Source: Planctomycetia bacterium
Lineage (GTDB): Bacteria > Planctomycetota > Phycisphaerae > UBA1845 > UTPLA1
DNA length: 64,000 bases
Direction of reading: 5' to 3'
Assembly (NCBI GenBank): GCA_015075745.1
Contig: JABTTW010000001.1
Location: forward strand, 3,224,001-3,288,000
Position 1 is the first letter of the stretch, and the number at the start of each line of letters is the position of its first letter. Of the stretch, positions 1 to 8,980 are shown in pieces. The notes below the pieces were generated by a model that made no database searches, had not been told where the DNA came from, and saw nothing but the letters and a program-made list of their open reading frames with translations. The position numbers were made by a program, and so were the translations under genes.

Positions 1-380
1 GTGATCAGGTTCTTCAGCGTTTCGGCATTCACCAGCGGCATATCCGCCGCGATCACCACGCAATCGCCTGAAAAACCGGCAAGTGCCTCGCGACACATCA
101 TCACCGCGTGACCGGTGCCTTTCTGCTCCGTCTGCTCGACAAAGTTGACGCCCGGCTGCTGGTCGTACGCCTGAATAATCGCATCCTTCGCGAAGCCCAC
201 CACGACATAGAACTTCTCAATGCCCGCGTCACGGCATGCGTCCAGCACGTGCCCCAGCATCGGTTTGCCGCAAACCTCGTGCATGACCTTCGGCAGATCG
301 GTCTTCATGCGCGTGGACTTCCCGGCAGCCAGAAGAACGGCCGCGAGCCCGCGCGATGATTCCGCTTGTGATTTCGTCAT
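1..380 (-). CDS. glmU: GlmU-type nucleotidyltransferase, N-terminal part (cut by window edge)
   Basis: The first 126 residues are visible; the rest lies before base 1. The N-terminal nucleotide-binding loop is clear (LAAGKSTRM at residues 17-25, then DLPKV at 28-32). Further on come the QKGTGHAV segment and an AADMPL segment that matches the metal-binding region of sugar-nucleotide pyrophosphorylases. In the family this domain makes UDP-GlcNAc from UTP and GlcNAc-1-phosphate, for peptidoglycan and lipid A. The start is the ATG at 378-380. Whether the C-terminal acetyltransferase half is present cannot be seen, so a stand-alone nucleotidyltransferase remains possible. Confidence 0.8.
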   Translation of the reverse strand, partial: MTKSQAESSRGLAAVLLAAGKSTRMKTDLPKVMHEVCGKPMLGHVLDACRDAGIEKFYVVVGFAKDAIIQAYDQQPGVNFVEQTEQKGTGHAVMMCREALAGFSGDCVVIAADMPLVNAETLKNLI

Positions 381-417
381 CTGCGATCGTGTCCAAAAAA
401 CAGGGCGGCGAAAACTA

Positions 418-488
418 CTACCCGGCGAGGACTCGAACCTCGACAAACAGGACCAAAACCTGTTGTGCTACCATTACACTACCGGGTA
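418..488 (-). tRNA. tRNA-Gln (TTG anticodon)
   Basis: Read on the minus strand, the 71 bases fold as a standard cloverleaf. The acceptor arms are TACCCGG and CCGGGTA, with G as the discriminator base. The anticodon arm ACAGG/CCTGT holds the loop TTTTGGT with anticodon TTG. The T arm CGAGG/CCTCG holds TTCGAGT. No CCA is encoded. It lies 37 bases upstream of the glmU-type gene in the same orientation. Confidence 0.93.
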
Positions 489-910
489 AATCGCGGTAGC
501 GACTCGATATCGTCCGACGACAAACCGTCAACGGCAAAGCGGCCGCGCTCATCACGCAGCGCGCAACCACGGATCACTGACGATTCATCTCCAAGGCAGC
601 CGGGAAAGCCGATGGACGGTTGTCCGCCGAAGTTCCCAAGAGTTTCAGCCCCAATTGAGGAGCCAGATTGGACGCGGCTGCGATTGGGTCACTCCCAGGG
701 CTAGTGCGCTCGGCCGCGTGCCGAATGCCCTCAGGTCGCCACCGCCTTCTCGGCGCCATCGACCTGCCCCGTGGGGAGAGACTACCGGCATCGGGAGCTT
801 CCCGAACGCCGAGCGAGAAGTCTAATCCCCCGTAAAACCCCCGTCAACCGTGTGATTTACGCCGATTTACCACCACCGGTTTGCGCCAAATAGGAGCCCC
901 CGTCCGAGAA
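489..910. other. Intergenic region, no gene seen
   Basis: These 422 bases separate tRNA-Gln from the methyltransferase gene. Short open frames exist on both strands but none has a recognisable motif, a ribosome binding site or convincing codon use. I see no strong terminator or repeat. Confidence 0.5.
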
Positions 911-1723
911 CTATTCCTTCAACCGCCGCCGGGCAATCGAAACGGCCTCCCTGGCGGCGTCGCACCCGATGAACCGCCGCCCCAATCGCTTCGCCGCCAC
1001 CAGCGTTGTCCCGCTGCCGCAGAAGAAGTCCGCCACGCAGTCCCCCTCGCGCGTGCTTGCCCGGATGATCCGGTCGAGCAGCGCCAGCGGCTTCTGCGTG
1101 GGCCAGCCCTGTCGTTCCAATGAGACCGTCGAGAGAAACGGAATGTCCCAGACATCCGTCAGCGCCGGGCCCGCCGCGTTGAAGTAGAGCTTCCCGCGCG
1201 TCGTGGATTTGTACGGCCGTCCGTCCGTCTCAAACTTGAGCCCGTCCGTCCGGAACACGCCTTCGCGCAGGACATTGAACCGCTGCGACCCGATCTTTTT
1301 GGCATACACCAGAATCGTGTCGTGCTTGCGCCCGAACCACTGGCGCGAGACGCCGCCGGTTCGATAGTGCCAGATGATCTCGTTGAGAAAGTTCTCCTCC
1401 CCGAAGATCGTATCCAGGCAAATGCGAATGTACGCCGCGACGCGCCAATCGAGATGGACATAAAGCGTCCCGCTCCGCGCCAGCAGCCGATGACACTGCT
1501 CCAGTCTCGGATGCATGAACGCGAGATAGCCCTTGCGCCCGCCAGCGAATGAGTCCGCGTACGCCGCCTTTTTGTCTCGCTGTTTTCCCTTTTTGCCCGC
1601 CACGGTTCGCTCGCGGCCCGTCAGGAAGGGGGGATCGATATAGATCAGATCGCAGCAGCCGTCGGGCAGTCGCGACATGACTTTCAGATTGTCGCCCGAA
1701 TGAACGCGATTAACGTGCGTCAT
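911..1723 (-). CDS. DNA (adenine-N6 or cytosine-N4) methyltransferase, beta class, orphan
   Basis: A 270-residue protein. The catalytic motif DPPF is at residues 30-33 and the SAM-binding motif FFCGSGTT at about 233-240. This order (catalytic motif first) is that of beta-class amino-methyltransferases. A WPTQKP segment just before the SAM motif is also typical of the family. It would transfer a methyl group from SAM to a base in a specific DNA sequence; the target is unknown. No restriction endonuclease is adjacent. The chosen ATG (1721-1723) overlaps the stop of the upstream pilin-like gene in an ATGA arrangement, which suggests translational coupling. An extension to 1786 is possible but would run inside the pilin gene. 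Confidence 0.85.
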   Translation of the reverse strand: MTHVNRVHSGDNLKVMSRLPDGCCDLIYIDPPFLTGRERTVAGKKGKQRDKKAAYADSFAGGRKGYLAFMHPRLEQCHRLLARSGTLYVHLDWRVAAYIRICLDTIFGEENFLNEIIWHYRTGGVSRQWFGRKHDTILVYAKKIGSQRFNVLREGVFRTDGLKFETDGRPYKSTTRGKLYFNAAGPALTDVWDIPFLSTVSLERQGWPTQKPLALLDRIIRASTREGDCVADFFCGSGTTLVAAKRLGRRFIGCDAAREAVSIARRRLKE

Positions 1724-2631
1724 GGCGCCGGGCTCTTCGTCGGCAGGGCGGGGGGGTCGAGGTCTCGGCTGCTGCCGGAAAACCACGTGTTGTTCGGCCT
1801 GTCCGGCGTCGACTCCAGATCGACAAACGCCCCATTGGGCAGCACGCGATATCCGATCGTCTGCGGCAGCACGGAATCGACGTGCCCATCGCAGAACACC
1901 GCGTTGGCCTTGGTCTGATGACGCGGATCGACCGCCGTGCGCGGCGTCCCGGCATCGCCCGTCCCGCGATCTGAAGTCGCCGTCAGCCTCGGCGGGTCCA
2001 GCGTCCAGCCGTGATTGCCGGTCTCATTGAAGCCCGTGCCGCGCAGGCTGTATTCCTTTCGGTCGCTCGCCGGCACGCCCGCCGCCGTTCCCATGCAGTC
2101 GGCGGCCATCACCGTTCCCGCGAAGCTGGCGATGCTCGACCGATTCACCGGGAAATTGATGAACTTCCCCGCCGCCTGCCGCGAGTTGCCGAGGAATTGG
2201 TGGTTGTAGCCGTAGCCCGCGTTGCGGTTGTCAGTCCACTGCGGGACCGTCGGGCACAGATAGACATTGTTGGTGTAATCGAGTCGATCGACGTCGGTCC
2301 GCGGCATGTCATAGGCGTAGATGCCCACATACTTGCCGATTATCGCGATCCAGCGCGGCCGATAGGCCAGCCCGTTGCCGACGTCGTACCAGTTCGCCGG
2401 GTTCGACACGCCGCCGCCCTTGTTGTACAGCCGGCCCGGCGGCGACACGTCGTCGTGATCGTCCGCGTACATGTGCCAGCCCGCGCCGATGCTGCGAAGC
2501 CGCGACTGACAAAGCACGGTCCGGCTCCGCTGCCGCGCTCCGGAGAGCGCAGGCAGAAGAATGGCGATGATGATCGCGATAATCGCGATCACAACAAGCA
2601 GCTCAATCAGGGTAAACGCGCGTCGCTTCAC
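1720..2631 (-). CDS. Pilin-like protein with prepilin N-terminus and H-X9-DG motif
   Basis: A 303-residue protein. The N-terminus ([15 protein letters not shown] after a short basic leader) is a type IV prepilin/pseudopilin signal, with cleavage expected before the Phe at residue 6. The C-terminal part has [14 protein letters not shown], in which His is followed by exactly nine residues and then Asp-Gly. This H-X9-DG form is characteristic of the large planctomycete DUF1559-like pseudopilin family, whose function is not established. The start chosen is GTG at 2629-2631, with GGAGG nine bases upstream; an upstream ATG at 2697 lacks such a site. It overlaps the methyltransferase gene by four bases. 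Confidence 0.85.
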   Translation of the reverse strand: MKRRAFTLIELLVVIAIIAIIIAILLPALSGARQRSRTVLCQSRLRSIGAGWHMYADDHDDVSPPGRLYNKGGGVSNPANWYDVGNGLAYRPRWIAIIGKYVGIYAYDMPRTDVDRLDYTNNVYLCPTVPQWTDNRNAGYGYNHQFLGNSRQAAGKFINFPVNRSSIASFAGTVMAADCMGTAAGVPASDRKEYSLRGTGFNETGNHGWTLDPPRLTATSDRGTGDAGTPRTAVDPRHQTKANAVFCDGHVDSVLPQTIGYRVLPNGAFVDLESTPDRPNNTWFSGSSRDLDPPALPTKSPAP

Positions 2632-2700
2632 GGGGCCATACCTCCGGCGCAGAACGAGCGCCGTTGTATCCACTCTGCCCCCAATGGCAAGCGACATGCG

Positions 2701-3549
2701 CTATCCAATAAACTCAATCTCCCCCGCGTTCGGCACCAGGCCCGCCTCGTGCGCCTTCTTTAGGAGCAGCCGCACCGCCGCGCGGCCTCGCTCGCCGTAG
2801 TCCAGCGTCCACTTATTAACATACATCTCGACGAACTGATCGGTCAGCTTCGTGTCCAGCCCCCGGCCGAACGACAGCGCGTAGTCGATCGCCTCGCGCC
2901 GGTGATTCAGCGCATGCTCAATCGACGCCTTCAGCAACTTCGCCACTTCGGCCATCCGCTGAGGGCCCAGGTCGCGGCGAATCACGTTGCCCCCCAAGGG
3001 CAGCGGCAGGTCGGTCTGCTTCATCCACCACTCGGCCACGTCCACCACCTTGTGCAAGCCCTGCCTGGCATAGGTGAGCTGCGCCTCGTGGATGATCAGC
3101 CCGGCGTCCACCTCTCCGCGCAGCACCGCGTCGGGAATCTCGTCGAACATGACCGTCTTATGCTTGAAGGCCCCGCGGCCCATGCACAGGTTCAGCGCGA
3201 GGAAGGCCGTCGTCCGCTCGCCGGGAACCGCGATCGTCTTGCCCGCGAGGTCGGCCAGCGTCCGCGGCTCGCGGCTGATGACCATCGGCCCGTAGCCGTC
3301 GCCCATGCTGCACCCGCAGGCGAGCAGGGCATAGCGGTCCTTCACGAACGGGTAGCTGTGAATGCTGATCGCCGAGACTTCCAGCTCGCCCGACTCGGCC
3401 CGGCGGTTGAGCGACTCGATGTCGGCCATCTCGTGGGTGAACTGGTAGGGCCCGGTGTCGATGAGGTCCTTGGCCAGAGCATAAAACATGAAGGCGTCAT
3501 CCGGGTCCGGCGAGTGGCCGACGCGGATCAGTTGAGCGGCTTGGATCAT
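2701..3549 (-). CDS. mqnD: 1,4-dihydroxy-6-naphthoate synthase (MqnD family)
   Basis: A 282-residue protein of the periplasmic-binding-protein fold used by MqnA/MqnD enzymes. HSPDPDDAFMFYAL near the N-terminus, a GDGYGPM segment and the usual length favour MqnD over MqnA. In the futalosine pathway the family converts cyclic de-hypoxanthine futalosine to 1,4-dihydroxy-6-naphthoate on the way to menaquinone, in the cytoplasm. No other mqn gene is in the window. The start is the ATG at 3547-3549, preceded by GGGAAG. The open frame continues upstream to 3879 but that part runs through a dispersed repeat and is not protein-like. Confidence 0.85.
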   Translation of the reverse strand: MIQAAQLIRVGHSPDPDDAFMFYALAKDLIDTGPYQFTHEMADIESLNRRAESGELEVSAISIHSYPFVKDRYALLACGCSMGDGYGPMVISREPRTLADLAGKTIAVPGERTTAFLALNLCMGRGAFKHKTVMFDEIPDAVLRGEVDAGLIIHEAQLTYARQGLHKVVDVAEWWMKQTDLPLPLGGNVIRRDLGPQRMAEVAKLLKASIEHALNHRREAIDYALSFGRGLDTKLTDQFVEMYVNKWTLDYGERGRAAVRLLLKKAHEAGLVPNAGEIEFIG

Positions 3550-3594
3550 TTTCTTCCCTGTGGCTAATCGGGTTTCCAGGTTATTCGAGGCCGC

Positions 3595-3600
3595 ATTATA
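3595..3600 (-). promoter_or_regulatory. Candidate -10 box for mqnD
   Basis: On the minus strand a perfect TATAAT lies about 46 bases before the mqnD start. No good -35 box is seen at the standard distance, so this is a tentative call. Confidence 0.35.
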
Positions 3601-3678
3601 GCCTCGCCGCCCCGGCGTGTGGGGGCCGCGCCCGCCTGCAAAAAGTCGTGAAAACTCCGCGCAGAATGCGTGCCCACC

Positions 3679-3775
3679 TGAGGTGACAATAGACGAAAAA
3701 AGTTTCTGGGGGCGCTGGCAACTCTCGTGACGGGCACGTGTTGGGGCAAGTCGCGTTTCAGGTGGTTTTTTGGAG
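3679..3775 (-). repeat. Dispersed intergenic repeat, copy A
   Basis: Read on the minus strand this segment contains CGCGACTTGCCCCAACACG, then GTCACGAGAGTTGCCAGCG, then a TTTTTTCG run, then TATTGTCACCT. The same order of blocks occurs at 10631-10734, 44283-44386, 59211-59309 and in part at 59535-59606. It fills most of the gap between mqnD and the DUF488 operon and points towards mqnD. The rest of this 513-base gap (3550-4062) holds no gene that I can support. Confidence 0.75.
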
Positions 3776-4062
3776 AAAAAGGCCTGAGTCTTGTAGCCCG
3801 GGACCTGAGACATGGGGCTTGGGCTTGAGAGGTTTTGAATCTGAATCGCGCGAACATCATGAATGGCTCCGCCCGGCATGGATGGAACGGCCTCCTTTCA
3901 CTCAAACTTGCTCCCTGTCCGCGCGGGTAAAGCCGGTTGACAGTCGGGCAAAAGATGATGAGTGGGTTGTGGTCCGATGTTGCCAGCTCAAGCCGGCGGC
4001 GAACACCAATCGGCTGAAGCCGATCCACTGTAAGGTGCACACCGGTGCACGGCCACGCATCC

Positions 4063-4506
4063 TCAAATGAGGTGCTTCGTCGCTACGTTTCGCCAGTGTT
4101 TCTGCAAGTATTCCGCGACCAATCGACGGTGGCAGTGGTGCGGCTTCTTTTCACTACAAAGCAGGCAGCCAAGACTGGCTGTATCCCGCGAGATGACGTT
4201 TTCGATGCCGCGCTTAGACATAAGGGCATTGAATTCTTGCTCGTAGACTGACCAACTTCCCCTGTGCTTCTTAAAGGCATCGAGGATTTCCTGTGTCGGG
4301 GCAAGTTCAGGAACGTGAATGTAGTCTATTCCACCTACCTCGCGCAGGAAGAACCGTAGGTCTTCCTTCTTCGAAAAGCCCGACAATTGAGAAGTGTTAT
4401 TAAGCCGAACATCAATGATACGCTTTACACCCGCGCCACGCAGCAACTTGAAGAACTGCTCCGCTGTCGTCTTTGCGAACCCAATAGTGAAAAGCTGCAC
4501 ACTCAC
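4063..4506 (-). CDS. DUF488 family protein (second of pair)
   Basis: A 147-residue protein. The family hallmarks are TIGF at the N-terminus, IDVRLNN, and near the C-terminus LLCSEKKPHHCHR, where the Cys and Cys-His-Arg are conserved in DUF488. The molecular function of DUF488 is unknown. It starts at a GTG that overlaps the stop of the upstream DUF488 gene (GTGA), so it is the last gene of a tightly coupled three-gene operon. It is shorter than, and clearly diverged from, its neighbour, so the pair is probably an old duplication or two subfamilies rather than a recent tandem copy. Confidence 0.85.
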   Translation of the reverse strand: MSVQLFTIGFAKTTAEQFFKLLRGAGVKRIIDVRLNNTSQLSGFSKKEDLRFFLREVGGIDYIHVPELAPTQEILDAFKKHRGSWSVYEQEFNALMSKRGIENVISRDTASLGCLLCSEKKPHHCHRRLVAEYLQKHWRNVATKHLI

Positions 4507-5132
4507 CTTATCGCTCCGCTAGTTACGGGCGGAGCCCCCGACTCCCTGAACGCGATTCGCTCGCCTTGAAGGTCGTAGGCAAGTTCGATCAGTTCGGAAC
4601 GGGAACGAAACAGGTGCTCTGTCGGTACCTTAACCGCTTCGAGGAGTCGCGATTCGATTTGGTCCATAGTTTCAACCGAACCGTCCTCCAGGATGTGCCG
4701 AATGTCGATGGAGTCGGCGCGGAGATGGCGGCAAACAAGCACCGCTCGGTGACAAGTAATCGGGTCCTTTTCAGCACAGAGTAGTGCAATTCGATGAGTG
4801 GTAAGCCCACGCCTAAGCCGGTCCAATCCTTCACGGAATGCTGGAAGTTTGGCTATAAGGTCGTAACGAGCCTGTTTTTCGTGGTAACACTCTCGTTCCG
4901 ATCGCCGCGCGCCGAGTTCTTGCCCGAGGAAGACGTATTGAGTCCCGGCGCGATTGAGCAACTCTGCGAGCGTCTCACGATTGAACTGACCATGAAAGCG
5001 GCTGTATGGCTGTGAACGCACATCGGCGATAGCAGTGACGCCATGTTGCGCCAGCAACGAGACGAACGCCGGCATTTCATGGTCGGAGTGTCCGATCGTG
5101 AAGAGGCAGGGTTTCGTGGCGTTTTCGATCAT
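4503..5132 (-). CDS. DUF488 family protein (first of pair)
   Basis: A 209-residue protein with FTIGHS at the N-terminus, ADVRSQPYSR, and LLCAEKDPITCHR towards the C-terminus, the conserved Cys and Cys-His-Arg positions of DUF488. A C-terminal extension of about 60 residues lies beyond the DUF488 core. The start at 5132 overlaps the stop of the dual-OB gene (ATGA), and its own stop overlaps the next DUF488 start, so all three genes are probably translated from one message. No function is established for the family; the invariant Cys residues suggest chemistry or metal binding, which is inference. Confidence 0.87.
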   Translation of the reverse strand: MIENATKPCLFTIGHSDHEMPAFVSLLAQHGVTAIADVRSQPYSRFHGQFNRETLAELLNRAGTQYVFLGQELGARRSERECYHEKQARYDLIAKLPAFREGLDRLRRGLTTHRIALLCAEKDPITCHRAVLVCRHLRADSIDIRHILEDGSVETMDQIESRLLEAVKVPTEHLFRSRSELIELAYDLQGERIAFRESGAPPVTSGAIR

Positions 5133-5836
5133 GGCAACTCCAACACGGTCGCAACTATCTTGTAGTGGTAGCCATTGAATACTGGCGTGAGACTCACACA
5201 AAGCAGGCACTGGTCTCTGTAAGGCGGTCTAACGGTGATCGCGGGCTTGTCTCGTGCGGGAAACTTCGTCGCATACCGGTCGATGAACACCGGATCAGTC
5301 AGGCCGAGCGAATACTCTTGACGTCTGTACGTGAAGCAGGCCCGCCGTTTCTGTTGGTTTTTTCCCTCGAAGGGGTTGAAGTCGTTTGTCAACTCCACGC
5401 GGAAGTCGGTTGGGCGGATGAGATACAGAGACTGGTGATTCGATAGTTTGATGAGGAAGTCCGTCGTGGCCCGATCCGCTCGTGTAGATGGGTCCATCCA
5501 CAGATCCCGGGGCTTGTCCTCAATTGTCGCGAGATACTTCGCCGCGAACTTCCTTCGACGCTTCCATGCCTCGGAAGTTTCGACGCGCCAATCCTCTGGG
5601 TGAGTCTTGTCCTTCGCGTAATCGCCGATTGGAACGTCCACGATATCTAGAACTTGGAGTGGCGAGCCATCCTCCAACTTCATGTGGCGAGGTAGCAACT
5701 CCCCCTCTGGCTGGTCGCTGATCGGGCGAATCCAATTACCCACAGTGCCATCGTCACCAAGTTCGCGGCCAGCAACGCACCTTCCGGGCTTCTTCTTGTA
5801 TGAGTTTGCGAGCACGATAATTCGCTTCGACGGCAT
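5129..5836 (-). CDS. Dual OB-fold domain protein, first gene of DUF488 operon
   Basis: A 235-residue protein. The opening KRIIVLANS, then KKPGRCVAGREL and NWIRPIS, resembles proteins described as containing two OB folds that often neighbour DUF488 genes. OB folds usually bind nucleic acid or nucleotide, so a nucleic-acid role is plausible but unproven. The start chosen is the ATG at 5834-5836, with GGAGG eleven bases upstream; an ATG at 5869 has no such site. It is the promoter-proximal gene of a three-gene operon with four-base overlaps. Confidence 0.75.
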   Translation of the reverse strand: MPSKRIIVLANSYKKKPGRCVAGRELGDDGTVGNWIRPISDQPEGELLPRHMKLEDGSPLQVLDIVDVPIGDYAKDKTHPEDWRVETSEAWKRRRKFAAKYLATIEDKPRDLWMDPSTRADRATTDFLIKLSNHQSLYLIRPTDFRVELTNDFNPFEGKNQQKRRACFTYRRQEYSLGLTDPVFIDRYATKFPARDKPAITVRPPYRDQCLLCVSLTPVFNGYHYKIVATVLELP

Positions 5837-6167
5837 GGGAATCTGGGCCTCCGGTCGTTCGGCAATCATAGGGTCATTTGGACTTCCTGTGGATGCGAAT
5901 GCAGAGGCTGCATGCCCTGCAACCCCGCCTGGAGCCGAGGCTCGATACCAAGGTAATTATAAGCGTCGTTTGGTCGTCGGGGGGAGTGAGGCGCCGTTGG
6001 ATGGGGCTTCACCTTTCATTGGCATCAGCGGCTCAACGCCCGCCGTGAGTCATCAGACACTTGAGTTTCTCTTGCCCGCAATCAGTCCTTGGCGTTTTCG
6101 TCGCCCTTGGGCGGCCCGAGCAGGCGGAATGCCGCAAAGGCGCGTACCATGCATCTCTGTGAGAACG
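5837..6167. other. Intergenic region between divergent genes
   Basis: These 331 bases separate the dual-OB operon (minus) from the lipoprotein gene (plus) and should carry promoters for both. I cannot identify a convincing -35/-10 pair or any repeat. Confidence 0.4.
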
Positions 6168-6809
6168 ATGCTGAGAATCATCCATACCGCTCTATCGCGC
6201 CGAAAGTTCTGCTGGCATGTCCTGATGGTCGGCTTACTGCTGTCCGCCGGGTGCAGCCGTAAGTCCGCCAAACGGTGGAACCCGGGCTCGCCGGAGCCGG
6301 GGCAGACCTGCGTCTTTCTCCTGTTGGGGTTTGGCGATCTGGACGGATCGCAAGGGCTTGACCAACTCGCCGCGACGCTCAAGGACAAGGGGTGCTTTGC
6401 CGATCTCGAACCCTATCGCAAATGGAAAGCCATCGCGCGAGACGTTCTGAAAAATCCGCCGGCCAGGCTCGTGCTCATCGGGCATTCGCACGGTGGCGTG
6501 GATGCGATCAATATCGCCCATGTTCTGAATGAGAAGGGCGTGAGCGTGCAGCTCCTCGTGCTGCTGGACGTGGGCCGGCCGGACCCGATTCCGGCGAATG
6601 TCGATGTGGCGGTGCATTACTATGTGAACCCGCCCACCCTGTCATTCCGAGATGGGCCGCGGTCCAAGCTGGAGCCGGGCAACACGCACACGCAATTGAT
6701 CCATGTCGCCGTGGGGCCGGAGGGCGATCTGCCGGAGGCACGGGATGTCGATCACATGGACATCTGCGCATCGCCCGCGATACAGAAGCTGATCGCGGAC
6801 AGATTGTGA
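6168..6809 (+). CDS. Lipoprotein with alpha/beta-hydrolase-like GHSHGG motif
   Basis: A 213-residue protein. Residues 10-29 form a lipoprotein signal with lipobox LSAGC (Cys29). GHSHGG at residues 105-110 is a classical nucleophile elbow, with Ser107 as the likely nucleophile. A His within the DHMD segment near the C-terminus could be the catalytic His. The protein would be anchored to a membrane on the outer side of the cytoplasmic membrane and may act as an esterase or lipase; substrate unknown. The start is the ATG at 6168, the one that places the signal peptide at the N-terminus. Confidence 0.75.
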   Translation: MLRIIHTALSRRKFCWHVLMVGLLLSAGCSRKSAKRWNPGSPEPGQTCVFLLLGFGDLDGSQGLDQLAATLKDKGCFADLEPYRKWKAIARDVLKNPPARLVLIGHSHGGVDAINIAHVLNEKGVSVQLLVLLDVGRPDPIPANVDVAVHYYVNPPTLSFRDGPRSKLEPGNTHTQLIHVAVGPEGDLPEARDVDHMDICASPAIQKLIADRL

Positions 6810-6854
6810 GCACGTGAGTTTGGCTCGGAAGGGGTCAGATCACTCCGTCACTGC

Positions 6855-7412
6855 TCAATGCGGCCAGCGCCACGCAAAAATCAGCCCCGTAATCACCCCG
6901 TACACAATCCCATCCAGAATCCCCGCCACGATCGTGCGCCGGTACGATCCGAACCAGATGTTGTTCGGGATGAACGAAAACGCATACGTCAAAATGCCCG
7001 CCGTGCCGACGACCTGAAAGACCTTGCCGAACGCCGCCGGACTCGGCAGGGCGACCGAGGCGAGATACGCGATGAAGGTGCTCGCGATGAGATAGACGAC
7101 AAACGTCGCGATCATCTTCCCGCCCATCGTCAGCGGCGGCTGCCACAGGCTCAGGTGGCCGATCGGGCCTTCGTTGATGAGCTTGTTGATCCGCTCCGAC
7201 TTCATCGCCTCGCGGCCGCGGAAGTCGGGGAAGACATAGTTGCCCGGCTTGATGCCGCTCTTGCGGATGAAATCCAGGAACGCGTCCTCGTCGGGCATGC
7301 CGATGAAGTCGTTCTTGTGATGGGGCAGGGCCATCCAGACGATGGCCGAGACGATCCAGACGGCTGCGGAAGAAATGAGAATGGGCAGCCACAGGGTAGA
7401 AAGAAATTCCAT
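6855..7412 (-). CDS. Four-helix membrane protein, function unknown
   Basis: A 185-residue protein with one transmembrane helix at the N-terminus (about 7-29) and three more in the C-terminal half (about 98-120, 132-150, 160-180), separated by a soluble loop rich in charged residues (HHKNDFIGMPDEDAFLDF). I do not recognise the family. An overlapping frame of almost the same length has arginine-rich shadow composition and is rejected. The start is the ATG at 7410-7412; the Shine-Dalgarno candidate is AAAGGGA. Confidence 0.65.
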   Translation of the reverse strand: MEFLSTLWLPILISSAAVWIVSAIVWMALPHHKNDFIGMPDEDAFLDFIRKSGIKPGNYVFPDFRGREAMKSERINKLINEGPIGHLSLWQPPLTMGGKMIATFVVYLIASTFIAYLASVALPSPAAFGKVFQVVGTAGILTYAFSFIPNNIWFGSYRRTIVAGILDGIVYGVITGLIFAWRWPH

Positions 7413-7514
7413 GGTTGGGTCCCTTTCATGTTGGCCGGGCGGTAGTGCAATCGAAAGCGCGGGAAAAGGGAAGGGAAAAGTTGGATACTCTGTCCCCCAT
7501 TCAATAGGCTTGTC

Positions 7515-7625
7515 CTACGGTATCACCCCGCGAACGCTCGTCAGCGTCGAAAACTCCACCCCGTCCAGCAGCCGCGGCTCCAGCGCCGTAATCCGCCAGC
7601 CGCCACGCGCCCAAGTGAAGCTGGC
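7515..7625 (-). pseudogene. Displaced copy of the 3' end of the gene at 9802-10446
   Basis: These bases repeat 9801-9946, the last 48 codons or so of the NTF2-like membrane protein gene including its TAG stop. The first 91 bases show two mismatches by eye. Then 35 bases present in the parent are missing here; the deletion lies exactly between two copies of the 11-mer CGCCAGCCGCC. Similarity stops after GAAGCTG. The two copies stand as direct repeats on either side of the XRE-ImmA/IrrE cassette, like the ends of a small integrated island. Confidence 0.85.
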
Positions 7626-7713
7626 CTGTTACGAGATCCAATTATTCGCCGGCCCCATTTACTTTTGCAGATAAACTGCATGGACCGCGAGGACTCAAGT
7701 TCTTCCTATGTAC

Positions 7714-8919
7714 TTAGGAATCGTCAGACTGCACGTAATCGGACATGCGAAAGATGCGGCCCGTTCTTTGCGAGACGATGGAATCATAGGAAGTTTTTGG
7801 CATCTGCAGCGACACTTCAGTCTTCGGATACGCTGGAGGAGCCAATGATAAGCCAAGATTCTTCTCTATGTCTCTAATCGTACCTGCCCCGAGTTTTTCA
7901 AAATCGCTCAGTTTGACGCCAGAGTCTTTTAACACCATTTGGATCGCTCTTCGAAGCAACCGCGGCTCTTCAGTAGGAATCTCATTATCAAGCGGCTCAC
8001 GCGTTCTCCAAGATCGGCGATTCAACTCGGTCATAGCGCGTCGATAGGAATGCTCGCTCAACAGTCCAAGTTGAGAGGCACGAACGAGAATCGCAGAAAT
8101 TGAGAGCCCCCAAAGTTTCTTCAACGCGATTAAGTCATCGAGCCCACCACGAACAAACGACTTTCCAAAAGTAGACGCCGGCGCCAAGAAAGCTCCGGCA
8201 AAGCGATGCGCCTGTTTTTCCAAGGCCTTGTGAATCTCGGGCAATGTTTCCATGTCGATCTGGCGATGCAACACCATATGTGCCAACTCGTGAACCGCAT
8301 CAAACCGAGACCTCACTGCCGATCGCTTTTCTGTGTTTAATGCAATGTACGGTGTGTCGTCATCAGGGCTCCACTCAGAGAACGCGTCGAGCGCCTTCGA
8401 ATCGAAAATTGTCCGAGTAACAATTACACCGTGGTTTTCCAGTAGGAGAACGACATTCGTGATAGGTCCGTCGCCAATTCCCAGTCCCCTCCGTGCTTCG
8501 CTCGCGAGCTCTTCGACTTCTTCGTTGGATAGTAACTGCGGCTTTCCTTTGGATAACTGCGGTATACAAACCCTTGGAAAGTCGACGAACTTCCGAAGGA
8601 ACGCCACTATTCTGCGCCGCCACTTCTGCCTTTGGACCTGCCTCCTTCTCTCAGATGCCGTTGCTGAAGCGAATGACCGAAAAAAAACCGTTCCGACGAC
8701 CTCGTTAGATTCCTGAACAAAGAAGTCCCTGGGAAGATTGAGCACGGAGCAGATTCGTTCCATCACAACTGGCGATGGTGTCTGATACCCCTTCTCGTAT
8801 TGCGAGACCGCCTGCCGAGATACCTCTATCAATTCAGCTAGAACAGTACCATTAAGTCCTCTAGCCTCTCTTGCTTCGCGCAATCGGCCTCCGACAAACT
8901 CGGGAGTCCCGGGTCTCAT
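7714..8919 (-). CDS. XRE-family HTH / ImmA-IrrE metallopeptidase fusion
   Basis: A 401-residue protein. The N-terminal helix-turn-helix (about 10-65, with VSRQAVSQYEKG) is of the XRE/Cro type. The central domain carries the zinc-protease motif HELAHMVLH at 210-218 typical of ImmA/IrrE proteins, followed by a C-terminal helical region with a PxxFGKSF segment. Family members sense stress or cleave a repressor; many sit in toxin-antitoxin or prophage-like loci. Here it follows an unknown gene in the same orientation by 61 bases, and both are enclosed by direct repeats. Codon use is less GC-rich than in the flanking genes, consistent with acquisition. Confidence 0.88.
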   Translation of the reverse strand: MRPGTPEFVGGRLREAREARGLNGTVLAELIEVSRQAVSQYEKGYQTPSPVVMERICSVLNLPRDFFVQESNEVVGTVFFRSFASATASERRRQVQRQKWRRRIVAFLRKFVDFPRVCIPQLSKGKPQLLSNEEVEELASEARRGLGIGDGPITNVVLLLENHGVIVTRTIFDSKALDAFSEWSPDDDTPYIALNTEKRSAVRSRFDAVHELAHMVLHRQIDMETLPEIHKALEKQAHRFAGAFLAPASTFGKSFVRGGLDDLIALKKLWGLSISAILVRASQLGLLSEHSYRRAMTELNRRSWRTREPLDNEIPTEEPRLLRRAIQMVLKDSGVKLSDFEKLGAGTIRDIEKNLGLSLAPPAYPKTEVSLQMPKTSYDSIVSQRTGRIFRMSDYVQSDDS

Positions 8920-8980
8920 GCTCTACCCACCGCTTCCAGTCTTGATCAAATCAAATAGTACAGGGTGCTGTGCAAGCCAC

